From Neodiprion pinetum (lineage: Eukaryota > Arthropoda > Insecta > Hymenoptera > Diprionidae), in the NCBI RefSeq assembly GCF_021155775.2, contig NC_060234.1, positions 23,244,026 to 23,308,025 of the forward strand: a stretch of 64,000 bases of DNA. Direction: 5' to 3'. The notes under the pieces were generated by a model. That model was not told the origin of the DNA and did not search any database. It saw only the letters and a program-made list of their open reading frames with translations. Both the position numbers and the translations under genes were made by a program. Shown here piece after piece: positions 13,401-24,900 of this stretch. The first letter of the stretch is position 1; every line of letters starts with the position of its first letter.

Positions 13401-16400
13401 ATTGGTAAACACGGCTGCTTTTTTTTCTGAAATTTCTTCGAAACAATGTATACTTTGAAATCTGCGACTTGCTAGAAACTGAAGCCGTCGTTCAATCAAT
13501 AAATAAAAACAACATAAAAAAAGAACGGCGCGTTGGGTATAAATTCAGGATAGAACGAACCACTCAATCCTCGATTTTCGTAACCATATATTGAATTTTA
13601 ATATTGTTTTACAGCCATTGAAAAAGACTCTTTCTTGGGCTGTTTTGTTGCATTTTGTAACTTGAACTTTACAATTGCAAATTTGGAAAAAACTTCATCA
13701 TTTAGAAAATTTCACGACGAACAAAAAATAACCGATACATCTTTATGCTCAAAGCTTTCGTTTCGGAGTTGTTTCAATAGAAACGAAAAGAAAACCGTCT
13801 TCTTCCACTATTTGTATTTTTTTATTTATTGACTGTGGTTCCAGCTTGTAGAAGAGATTTCAAAACAAAACAGCCATGTCCCTCGATTTGGTCAAGCCAA
13901 AGTATCGGATGACTGATCTAAGAGACATGTGTGTTTTGTTGTTTTACTTGAAACCATTTATGTGAGAAATAGATCGTGAATTCTAAAAATTTTGAAAGAC
14001 ACGATCAAAAATTAAAAAGTTAGCATGAAAAGCATATCTGGACAATCTCTTAGCTTCAATTTAAGAATATGATAATCGAGAGTAATCACGGATAGTTTTT
14101 CAACCTGGTCAGGTCTTCCATTTTGAAAGCCATTCGATTCCTCCGGTCTCCTATTATACGGTCCGGGTCGTTCTCCAGGTCCTCCTTCTTGTGGTCCAAA
14201 TCCTTGGTCGGGTCTTCCCGGTCTGTCATCGGGTCTTCCCGGTCTATCATCGGGCCTTCCCGGCGGCCTCCCACCTTGGTTACCTGGGGGATTATTGCCT
14301 GGCCGCCCTTGGAGACCTGGGGGATTGTTGCCTGGCCGTCCTTGGAGACCTGGGGGATTGTTGCCTGGCCGTCCTTGGAAACTTGGCGGCCTTTCCTCGC
14401 CGGATTGAGGCCCGTTGGGTTCTGATCTCTGAGGTCCCTGAACGCCCAGACCTAGGGCGGTTGAAACTCCAAATCCGCCCGCCTGGACATCCAACGCTAT
14501 ACCAGAGACTCCACCAAGGCCGTTCATCACCGGTTGGGCTTGAAAGCCGAGTATCTGCCGCCCTGAAGGCTGATCCTCCGTGTAGCGATCTGTGGTCCTG
14601 CTGTATTCCCTGTCGCTGTTGCTGCTAAGGCGACTCGGTCTTCCCAGCGTTTGCGTCAGAGATCCTAGAGAAAACTGTCTTTTCTTGCGTGTTTCGGTGG
14701 GTAGATCTGACACCACGTCATCTGTGAGAAGAGAACAGAAAAATTCTAGGAACTTGTATCTCTGAAACGTTTACCGATAAAAACTGTACTTCAGAGGCTG
14801 CTTCGGGCCCGAGTGGAAAAAAAAAAACACTTGGGAATTTTATAGGTAAAACCGGTACAGGTTGTTATGATCTTGAGGCGCCGATTCTTACATATTCAAG
14901 GTTCCGGCTTCTGTGTCGACTCACACGCGTGTGATGATAGACAGCTTATGAATGTACATATATTTATGTACATTAATGAACTTTCTATTCACTTCGATAG
15001 AGTACTTTTATTCACTACAATATACGTGCATGTATAGATGTAGGGTTGTTAGCAGTAACCTTTATACTTTTGGAATTAAACAGTTTGGAGAGAATTTAGT
15101 AAAGTGTATGGAAATCCGAGGTCAGAATTAACTTGAAACTGCTTTTAAATTTTTATTTTTATCTTTTATTATTGCACATGCTTAAGCAAGAAGATTCTTG
15201 AAGCGACAACTGGCCGCCTTGATCTTAAAAGGAAACTATAAGCCAAAAATGAATTCAACCCAGGGTCGTTTTCCGCGAAATCATTCTGGAATTACCCATG
15301 CAAAAGTAGCCAGTGCTCGCGGAAGTCGAAGACGAATATCGCAAATATGCGAGGCGAAAAAGACTGTCTCCATGGTGCACACAATACTTTATGTAGCAAA
15401 AGTGGGGTTTACAAGTTCTTTCTTTATGGCGGAGTGTACAAAAGAACACTTTTAAGTACTAGGACGTAAAAGTGTACATTTACGTACTCCGTTTCTCCTT
15501 CTTGTACTGTTTCTAAAATGATTACTTTACGTACGGAACGCAGGTAACAATGATGCGTAAATCATACTAGTGTTACATAAAATACATCTATTAACTGAAA
15601 ATTCTATGAAAATTTGAGGATATTTATTCACGATTTTCGTACGTTTTGATACAAAACATAATACGTAAATTTGAACGTACAACATACTCAAGACCAGATT
15701 TACTTCGCAATTATTTACTACATGTTTTTTTTTCTGTTGACCTCTCTGTACAGTTTTTTTTCGATAAATACCAGGAACTCGCTACCGGAAAAACAATTAG
15801 GAATAATGAATGGTGGATGAATAAATGGTGACAGCTGATTTTTTGGAATGTTAAAACACACCTGTTGTATAATTTATTTATTTTTTGTCCCTAGGCTTTC
15901 ATATTTATTTAAAAACATGATTGTGCTTACACGGTCTTAGAGGTATTTCAACCTTCGTTGCTTCTTAACCAAATAATTGTTTAAAAATCGCAGTTATATC
16001 TTACCGACTGCAGACGGTCAAATTTATTGTATTGAAACACGCGAAATTATACAGATGCGAAGTTTTATTTATTGTGCAATAAAAAGCCCGTCATTTTCTT
16101 CGATTATTTTTGAATTACGTAAATAATTTTATAGCTAGAGGATAAATACTCTTCAACGCAGAAGAAGTTCGTTCAACGACTGATGAACATCCTAGTGGAA
16201 TATTTTATTAACTTAATGTCATTACAGTGGGTTATTAATATTTAAAAAAAATAAATCAGCATCGTTTCGAGATTCTAGAAATTTCGTATTTCACAGTTAG
16301 GAACACAAAAAGTGGAAACGGTTGTTTTTTTTTAGTTTCGCATATTATAGGTATGTTGAGCATGTCTGGCCGAAGGCTGTCGACGTTAGTAATTGTTACT

Positions 16401-19361
16401 TACCAATATAACTACGATGAATTACACATTTTTGCCAATGCTTTACACGTTGCTTTCAACATTTTTTCACAACTGTTTCTAAAGCAAAAAATTTGCGTAT
16501 TGGAAATCTCAACTGTTCTTATATTTTTCGCCTAGCTGAAATTGTCTCATTTGAGCACTTGAGGTATCAAAATCATGATGGTTTCTGCTATCGCGGACAA
16601 GTTTTTAGAAATTTCGAGTTATACGTCTTTTTGTACGTTCCAAACCGTATAAAAATATGTTATGCTTAAGTTTGGTTGGTCAAAAAAGTCAAGCCTGTTA
16701 GTCTGAAAAAAAAAAGTGGAATTATTGCTTAGCGGTTGTTTAATAACAATAATTAATAATAATTAAATCAAGCTTGCCATATTTTTTCGGGTATCTTCCC
16801 ATAAGCGATTAGCTAATCATGTGGGTTGAAGGAGGGCTGAGTTGATATTTTTTGCCATTTGCCGCTTTTGGCTTTTGGACGCGTAGAGATTTCAACTTCA
16901 ATTCCGATACCGAAACACTTGACTCGTCTTATATTTCACAACAGGGCAGTATTTCGTGGAAATGTTACAGGGGTAATTTAACACAGGGTAAATTCGACTG
17001 GATTTATGCAATTTAAGTTACATTATCATACAGCTGTTTTTAGCAATTCAAAATACATTTCATCGACCGTCATTTGTCTCCTTGTTTAAGATTGACCGAC
17101 TCTAATCGTGAATTGTGAAAGAAATTTTGATCGGTAATATGTACTCTAAATTGTATAAATACGCTGGAAATGACAGGGTCTAATAAATAACTCAATGCAA
17201 GGGCGGAAATAAATATTTTCAGTTAGTTCGGAAAACGGTAACAGATTTCATTACTAACATCTCTGACCCGATTTTGACTGAATAATAATATATCTACTTC
17301 GCAGAAATATTCGAAACATATCTGTAAATTATATATATTATTGTTCTGCGTATTGCGATCAATTTTTACTTATAATATTAACCTTTGGAGATATCAAAAG
17401 TTTTCGGGTGAACATAACAAGAAACGTATACGAGAAAGACGTGTGAATAAATTAATGAATGTTGGTATGGAAGTGGATCGACTTATCAAACCTCGTCACA
17501 CTTCGGGGTAATGTAATCTTCCGAAATATTGACGAATCGAATATAAGTATGCGTTTCCGTGACCCGACCGTTTCAGGGTCACTGGAAACTGTTTTCGAGA
17601 GATACAGCATGCTACAGTATGCTAAACTTCACGTCTAGTTTTAACATCACACATTCGACTCCGTTACGTAAATAATATAATGTATATATACATGCCGCTG
17701 ATATTAGATTAAAGTTGGCACTCATATTATTATGACAAACGTGCGGGAAACAAATTTAGCTACTGCAACTATTGAAGTTTTACAGAGTACGAGCTTTGTT
17801 ACTAGATTGGTAATTTTCTGGATTTACTGTGCCTCACTAGCTTTCACTAATTACTGAATAATATGATTTTATATTAATATAATATTGCGCTGAGGTTGAA
17901 GATTTGATACTCAAATGCCGGCACTGAAACTTATCGATCGTTTTCTACAAAAGAGCTCGTTGTTTATCATCGATGGCTAAGCTGGAAAAAACTCAGATCC
18001 TAATGGGCGAAAAACATAGAAGAAGAAAAGAAAAATTACATAATGACAAAACATGAACAAAAAAAAAAAAAAAGTGTGCCGCACTGTAAATGCGACAAGG
18101 ACTGTTTGCAAAGAATTTAATTTCAGACAAGTTTTTTAAATACTCTTTTGCCTTCAACTTTCATCGTTATAATTAATTTCATTCCTTTTACTGCCAGTAA
18201 TTATTCGTTAATTGAGACGTATCACGGTATTGATCAATTCAAAAACAGTGACGGAATTTAATTGAAAATACAACGTGCGTTGTGGTAGAGATGATAATTG
18301 AAATTAAACGGGAAGAAGTTCTTGCATAGAATGGTGCAATACTCAGCTTTTACTCATTATATCGGTAACGAGCTTCAGATAAGAGAAATGCATTTGTATA
18401 TGTCTTGCAAATGAATTTGCTGCTTTGCAGCAGAGAAAAAAGACGACAAAGAAGTACGAATAAATTTTCCTTCGACATAATCATGCGACACAAAGGTTTT
18501 CATTTCGTGGTAACGAATCAGTCTGAAGATGGAAACAGTCGCAGCTCATTAAACATTTGGGATGGTGTAGGTATACAATATCCGTCCAATACATTCCTGT
18601 TACGGTCAAGCAGGAAAAAAAATTACGGATTTCATGAAACACGCGAGCAACGGGGCAAGATATTCCGAATATTGAAAGTAGTGTGCGTTGATAATTCGCG
18701 GTACTGTTATGAAATGTGTGGTAAACGACATATTGTATTACCAAGCGATTGTATTGTAAGATTCACTAGAAACTTTTATGCATATATGTGAGCAACATCG
18801 CTCTAACGATTGAAGAATGCAATTAATGAACACTGTCAAGGCGTGCAGCCTGTGCGTAAAAATCTTTGTTACACCGAGGCACGATATTGAACCAACACAT
18901 ATGATTCGATCGATTTGCACTTTCACTTCGATGTACACGAAGAGTTGACTTCACTGTCAGCATACACACAGTGTAATCGTACGTATTACCTTGGTTTTGG
19001 GACAAATTTTTGGAGTGATTAAACGGGCACACTGTAAAATAGGGTACGTGTAGAAACGCCGAGCGTCATGGTACCGAACATCTGACAAATCATAGGCGAG
19101 CATAGGCACGTCAGGAAAAAAGAACGAAAGATTTCGATGTAACAAGGAAACTCCGTGGAGTATTTTTACTTTGGTATTGCGCAATGTACGTCGTGACATT
19201 AAGACAACGAATCATTGTCCGCGTATGAGGTATTCGTTACGCCAGACGATCGTCACTTCGATGACCTTAAAGTCTATGAATGACAGGTGGTACTCACTGC
19301 ACAATGTCTCGGCGATGGCTGCTGCGACCAGTATAACAGAGATGCAAGTACCCCACCGCAT
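4493..19361 (-). CDS. modSP: Modular serine protease (ModSP / HP14-type), complete, 10 exons, 801 aa
   Basis: Initiating protease of the haemolymph cascade that links microbial recognition to Toll signalling (family knowledge). Exons, 5' to 3': 19361-19298, 14721-14105, 13255-12948, 11649-11539, 11237-10960, 9187-8972, 7775-7611, 6398-6100, 5826-5670, 4683-4493. All phases chain and total 2406 nt. Residues 1-21 form a signal peptide (MRWGTCISVILVAAAIAETLC); RKKR at 33-36 is a furin-like site; 137-190 are Gly/Pro/Arg repeats; 228-328 are Asn/Gln-rich; one LDLa domain spans Cys329-Cys363 with the DGSDE calcium motif; CCP domains span 395-458 and 462-529; the protease begins at the activation site L543|IVNG. 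The catalytic triad is H589 (AAHC), D647 (EDIAL) and S747 (GDSGG). Residue 741 (chymotrypsin position 189) is Ser, so chymotrypsin-like specificity is expected. Intron 3 appears to be GC-AG. Known ModSP proteins usually carry several LDLa domains; here only one is found. Exon 2's donor (CAG|GTTGAA) is weak and could lie slightly further on. Confidence 0.93.
7612..8971 (-). other. Intron and small exon region of the modular protease (CCP2 to catalytic domain)
   Basis: Holds the exon 7775-7611 with the activation cleavage site, set between long AT-rich introns (6399-7610 and 7776-8971). No other coding segment is apparent in these introns. Confidence 0.6.
12942..12947 (-). other. GC-type 5' splice site (GCAAGT) of protease intron 3
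   Basis: On the minus strand the exon ends TGTCG and the intron begins GCAAGT. A GT site one codon further (CAA|GTAGGA) would leave phase 0, but the next exon needs two leading bases. Using GC restores phase (CG|T, arginine) and puts Cys329 as the first cysteine of the LDLa domain. GC-AG introns typically show this strong AAGT consensus. Confidence 0.75.
14258..14385 (-). repeat. 33-bp coding minisatellite inside protease exon 2
   Basis: Three in-frame copies of a 33-bp unit encode QGRPGNNPPGL (last copy diverges at its end), followed by shorter GRPDDRP units to about 14200. Copies are nearly identical at DNA level, so the tract probably expanded recently and may vary in length between individuals. 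Confidence 0.85.
14722..19297 (-). other. First intron of the modular protease, 4.6 kb
   Basis: Separates the signal-peptide exon from the rest. AT-rich, with poly-A runs near 18060 and a TTAACACAGGGTAAATT phrase near 16979 that recurs near 26153. ORFs inside have no recognisable protein signature. A long first intron is a common place for enhancers, but no specific site is claimed. Confidence 0.6.
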
Positions 19362-20855
19362 GTGGAAAGCCAAGTGCAGCTACCTACACTTCGATACTAC
19401 GGTACTTGATGAAACTGTTCGAAAGACCTCACTTCCCGGGGTAGTGAGAACTTGAATCGTATTCCTGCCAGTAAGTACGATAAGAGGACTTTAACCAACG
19501 CCAGGTGAATACGTTGCAAAGCTCGGAAGTTCACGTTGCGCGACGTGAGGAGGTATCGGAGTGAAGATTCCACATCGACCGAAGAAACAAGATAACCAAC
19601 GCGTCCGTACTAATCTACTAAACTATTCCTACTCCCTATCTGCCTGTCCCATTCTCGTCTGACCGAAGTTGCACGTCCCCGTCTCTTCTTCCGTCGTTGG
19701 TCACTCTCGCGGTCAGTTGGTACTCGGACTATAGCTGTCGGTTTATCCGGGATGTCCCGATGCCCGGTTTGCCCCGGGCCGTATCGCTTACGTCATTATA
19801 CGAATGTCTGTCCAAAATATATATATATACGAGAGACGGGATATTAACGCCGGTAAGTATACGATACTTGGATATATCCGCGTTTGAATGGAAATTACGA
19901 TACGCTACTTGCATATTTTCCCAAGCGCGCTATTATTCTCGGTTTAATGTCTTATGCGCCGTATGGTTGCATCGACGGTGATTATAAAACTCCATTCTAC
20001 TTACTTACTTCTTTGAGGAATGCAGCAGGTTTTTCAAGTACGATCACGTTGTTACTGGGCAAGTTTTAATCGGTACATGTTCTGAAGGGAGACAAAACGA
20101 AAATTTATTCACGTACAATGGAGCATACTTCAGTTTTATTAGAAATTAGTAGAAATGGTCGAAAATAGTCATCGGAACAAGATTAACTTGCAATTGTAGT
20201 CGGACAAGGTAATGGAAAACACGAAATAAGGAATAAATGTAACATACAAGCCATTAGATAAACACCATGAGAGTTGTGAAATTAATAAACAGATAAATAA
20301 ATACATAAAACATTCTTTCCATATTTCACGCCTCAATTGTAAGTGATGAAACCTGACATAATAGAAAATGACCGGAAAACATTCCGCTGATAATAATTTC
20401 CGTTAATTTTTGATAATATTAAATGATTTGTTTGATAAGCCACTTCAAAAATTTCCTCCTAGTTTTATCGAATTTCACGATGATTACGTCTAGCCATGAT
20501 GTGACACAAAATATCTTTTTTAATTGCATCCACAAATCAGCTCAAATATTTATTTGTGTAATTTGATACTTGTAATAACTTAAGAATTTTCAAAATCAGA
20601 TATGCAGATATTCTTGGGTCGATCAATAGTAACGAATGGCAATTGTTCGCGTCAAGTAGCGAATGTAATTACGATGTCTTGACGACTCGCAGCAGTCATC
20701 AACCAGTTAATATTAAATGTTTGCCAGCCCTTCACGAATCACTTATATCACGATTAGTTGTGACCTGCGTAGTTACAAAAAATTCGCATCATGGCCGTGT
20801 AGAAATTTTGGTGTCCAACCTATCCTTACGAATTACCAAATATACCGGCACAACA
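19362..20855. other. Upstream region of the modular protease
   Basis: GC-richer from about 19500 to 19800, which fits 5' UTR and promoter sequence of the leftward protease gene. A TATATATATA run at 19817-19830 lies about 460 bases upstream of the start codon; it could be a core promoter element or a chance repeat. The remainder shows no gene. Confidence 0.35.
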
Positions 20856-21362
20856 CTACTCACCAAATGACATCGTGAACGTTTGCCAAACATCAAGCCA
20901 AAGCTCAGCAGACCATTGCCCAACACGGGACCAATGGTGAATGGAATATGACATTACCGTATTTATCACATGGCCCAGGGCATTACCGGCACTCAATCCC
21001 AACACTGCAGGTAACAAAATTCCAGCTAATGACTTGCTAACCTTCGGCAGAAGGTAGTACCAATACTGGGCCACCGTTGGGCTGGGGTTTTCCATCGGTA
21101 CATCGATGACTTTCGTCACTGGTCCCACTTTGACAGGACGTTGTGCCAGACATGGACTATTGCAAAGTCTCATTGTCGGCGGATCATTGGCCCAATATCT
21201 CAGCTGACCATTAGCGAGGCATTGTACCGGTTGTGGTACAACCGTAAGATCCCACCTTGACACATGACTGGGAACTGCTGTTAGACATGACTTGGTGCTG
21301 GAATGACGATGAGTTCTTTTATCGGTATAGAGCACTGGCAACTGGTGACAGCCAAGTTCAAA
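20856..21362 (-). CDS. Unassigned open reading frame (about 167 codons between stops)
   Basis: An uninterrupted frame unusually long for this AT-rich DNA, with balanced composition: many Cys, Trp, Tyr and Pro residues in the first half (for example SHVSRWDLTVVP) and a hydrophobic stretch LAGILLPAVLGLSAGNALG in the second. There is no in-frame ATG near its 5' end, so it is either an internal exon or a fragment of a decayed element. I recognise no domain. The Cys/Trp-rich part followed by a hydrophobic helix would suit an ectodomain fragment, possibly of a transposon or an old viral insertion, but this is a guess. Function unknown. Confidence 0.3.
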   Translation of the reverse strand, partial: FELGCHQLPVLYTDKRTHRHSSTKSCLTAVPSHVSRWDLTVVPQPVQCLANGQLRYWANDPPTMRLCNSPCLAQRPVKVGPVTKVIDVPMENPSPTVAQYWYYLLPKVSKSLAGILLPAVLGLSAGNALGHVINTVMSYSIHHWSRVGQWSAELWLDVWQTFTMSFGE

Positions 21363-21981
21363 CTAACGATACGTTTCATGAAAAGTAGTGAAATTAAGTA
21401 CCCATTTTAGTATAAAGTATTACTCTCATCGGTCACTTTGACCTATTACCGTGATGATTTGTTGAATTCACCATCGGAACATGATTTTAATTCTCATCGA
21501 CGAAGAAATGGCATGGATTCTAGGAATTTAGTATTGCGATTTTGTAGAATCCGTGCCACCTTTTTATTTATGCGTCAAAGAGTCAAATGAAAATGCTTTA
21601 GAGTGTTTTTGTTGAGAATTGTGTTTGAAATGGGGCTGTTGAGTCTTTTTTCGCGATTGAGATACGTAGACTTCGATATTTGAGGATATATAGGTGAACG
21701 TCGAAATCGACCAGGCACCCCCTTAAATCGTCATGTGAGGATGTGGGTTATGTGTAGTATCAGTCTTTGCGGGTTATTTCCAAAGTCGTATTGACAATTA
21801 CTGGTGCCGAAGTAAAGTCAGGTTTTCCATGCTCACCGACTCTATCGGTCGATATTATTTGTATCGCATTAACAGAGTATAATATCCAATAGTCGACAGT
21901 GAATACTGTGGTGCGAGTTTTGCCAAGACACAGAGGAAGATGCACTGGTAATACTATAATATTCGCCTGCAATGTCATCAA

Positions 21982-24900
21982 GGGATAAAAAAAAGCCAGA
22001 TTTAAGGTAGCACGAAAAAATGAAGAATATGAGAATATCTAATAATTAATAATTAGAAATTGGAAAAACTTAGTATGAGTCAATTAGCTTCCGCGCAAAT
22101 GAGTAAAATTTACAAAAAAATGTTTCTTTTCTCACGATTACAATAATTTTTGGATTTTTTACAAAATCAAGTAATCAATTGAATTTGCGAAAAAAAATGA
22201 TGCAATGCCAAGAGTGCGAATTATAAACTCATGGTAAAATCGCCGTGAAGTTATATTTTAGTGAATGTAGACGCGATAAAACTTTGCAAATCGCTTTGAA
22301 ATTATTCTTATTCCCTCGCAGCTTATAGAAAAACTATATTACAACGTAACGATAAGTGATAAATTCACCGTTTAGCGCTCTCTGTGACATGAATTATCGC
22401 CGCGCAGCTTTTATCATCAGAGTGTCTTATATGCTCTTACCACAGTTCTTAGATTCATATCGATATACGCACTTACCATAAGAGAGTTTCATGCGCTCAT
22501 ACCGTAGATCCTAGATCCATATCGTTAATTTTTATACATCATATCTAGACAAGGGTAGTTAACGTATATATAAATTTCACATCTAACCGTTACATCTTCA
22601 ACGTTAGCCTGCAAATAAAATACTTAAATTACGATCGGAGCTTTAAACATCTAGGTGAATGGACACCCGTAACGGAATTCAGACTCATTGTCAGTAAAAA
22701 ACGTTTGGGATAACTGTTGGTAAAGTAGATGCCCCGACTATAACGGACTTATGACAGCGCTAGTGAGACCTACATACCCTCTCATGGAGTTTAGTTATTG
22801 CAATAAAATTCTGATACTTGTTTGTTATTCTCGCTAAGTCGTGTGCTCCGGGTAGCACCCTTATCCAGAGATCGACTATCATTTGATCACAAATGGTCAA
22901 CGTTTTTTCCAAATAAAAAAATCGCTAGCCATTGTTGGCAAAAAATAGACTGAAAAATCGGATATTCTTTACATATGTAATATTTTTTACACGTATGTAG
23001 GGGCAAGGAAAATGTTGTGCCATTTTTGCAGAACGAAACACATGCGCGTCTTAAAAGGAAAAAACCTGTTGACAATATTACAATTCAAGTATACTTCGAT
23101 ATCTGAAGTTTTTTAATCAGGCCGCTGGATCTGAATCTCAAGACAGAACTTCCGAATTCGACATCGCTGATCCATTATGGTAGATTCGAATTTTGAAAAA
23201 ATATCTAGATTTCACAATCAGTTAAAATTGATATCTGATGCTGAAAAAAGTCAAAATGGCAAGTCCGACGTTCGATGATACGAAGTTACTATTTAGAATT
23301 TTGGAAATCTGATTTCAGATTCGGATTCAGCGTTCTCGGAGACCGCAAGATACAGAGAACCTCGATAATTAGAAAGAGCTTATAGGCTCCCGAACAAACG
23401 TAGACGCAAACACAAGTGTATTCCAAATCAAGTTGCATTGAATTTGATTGTTCGAGAGTTTGTACAGTAGATTGCCAGACCGGATCAGAGCTGACCGCAT
23501 CGTGGTTGGCCATTGATCTTGCTACGCCTCGCCTGGGAAACGGGGAAGTACAGGGGAGAAGGTACTGGTCTATGTACAGGGCAAACTAATTAACGAGCTC
23601 CTCGACTATACTAATCCATGAAACGGAATTAGGCACCACTTCACTTAAATCGATGCAAAATATTCAACCATTAATTACATCAATTACGTTAGAACGCGTG
23701 TAGTCATATGATAATGTCCAATCTGCGAACTCGTAACAAGATATTCAATGTCAGGCACATGTTGATTCTGGATACGAAATTTTTATTAAATTCATATAAT
23801 ATTTCTGCGTGGTGAAAAAGAGGTGAGTCATGGAATAAACAAACACAGGGATGAATAGAGCGAAGAGAGTACGATTGGAATATTGGAGTTATTAGAGTAC
23901 AGTTAATTGGCTGCTCCATTCTGGTGCCGGAAGAGGACTTGAACTCTAAACAGTTTGGAAGGGTAAACTGTGGTGGGTTGGAACGTACTAAAAAACGCGT
24001 TTGCTCGAAAGTAATCGATGATCATCTCGGCCGTGATATTTCTTTATCCTCACTGCAACGATAACCGCCTCATCAATATTATCTCTCATCGCTAATCAAT
24101 CTGACATCCACTTCAATGCATAAAGTCAACCAACCAGAGTTTAAATGGTACAAAATGATACTCATTCTAAGCTGACTAAAATGAAGTTCTGATCAATGTA
24201 CAGACATAATTATCCACCTGAATTTCCCACAATTAGGTAATGTTCAATCTAAGAACCTTAGACTCGATAATCAATTAATTCCTCATACCCATGTGCATGC
24301 ATCTACACGCAGAGTCAAGCTGCCCATCCGATAACTCCATGAAAGCTTAGCAGATTAATTCGGGGCTTTTTTCACGCCTAGGGAGCCGGAGTGGTATGTC
24401 TTAAAAGCTTTTCACGATTCATGGTATAAAAAGGTCGCTATCCTCATGGAATAATCATGTGACGACTGGGTAATCTTTTATTTCTCCATCCCGTATCACC
24501 GCGAAGTGGTACGTAAGAACGTGAATCCGAGTATATATATTGCTCGATTTTCATCCTCTGCATCGGATATACCTGTACCACACATACTCGTACATCGTTC
24601 AGAATCCTCAATCGCTCGTTCATTCGGTCACTTAGTTGGTCGACGTTACGGAGCGCAGCTACATGGAACATTCATTTCGTTCGACAATATCATTCCGCGG
24701 TAGCTACCGTTGGCTTCGTTTTCCCTAAAATGTAAATCGTGCCAATTTTTCAAATCAACTCAAATCAAATAAAACGATATTTGTAAGTCGAAACAGAACG
24801 GGATCTCACACTTATGCGAACGACAATTAAGCTCTTGCAGATAGTGGAAAGTTACGTTCAAGAGTTTTCACGGTCTTAGTGAGATCTGCAAAAAGTCTAC

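Noticed and set aside
14123..14628. Plus-strand ORFs of 100 and 145 codons
   Set aside because: Antisense shadows of the repeat-rich exon 2 of the modular protease; the minus frame fits splice phases and the rest of the protein.
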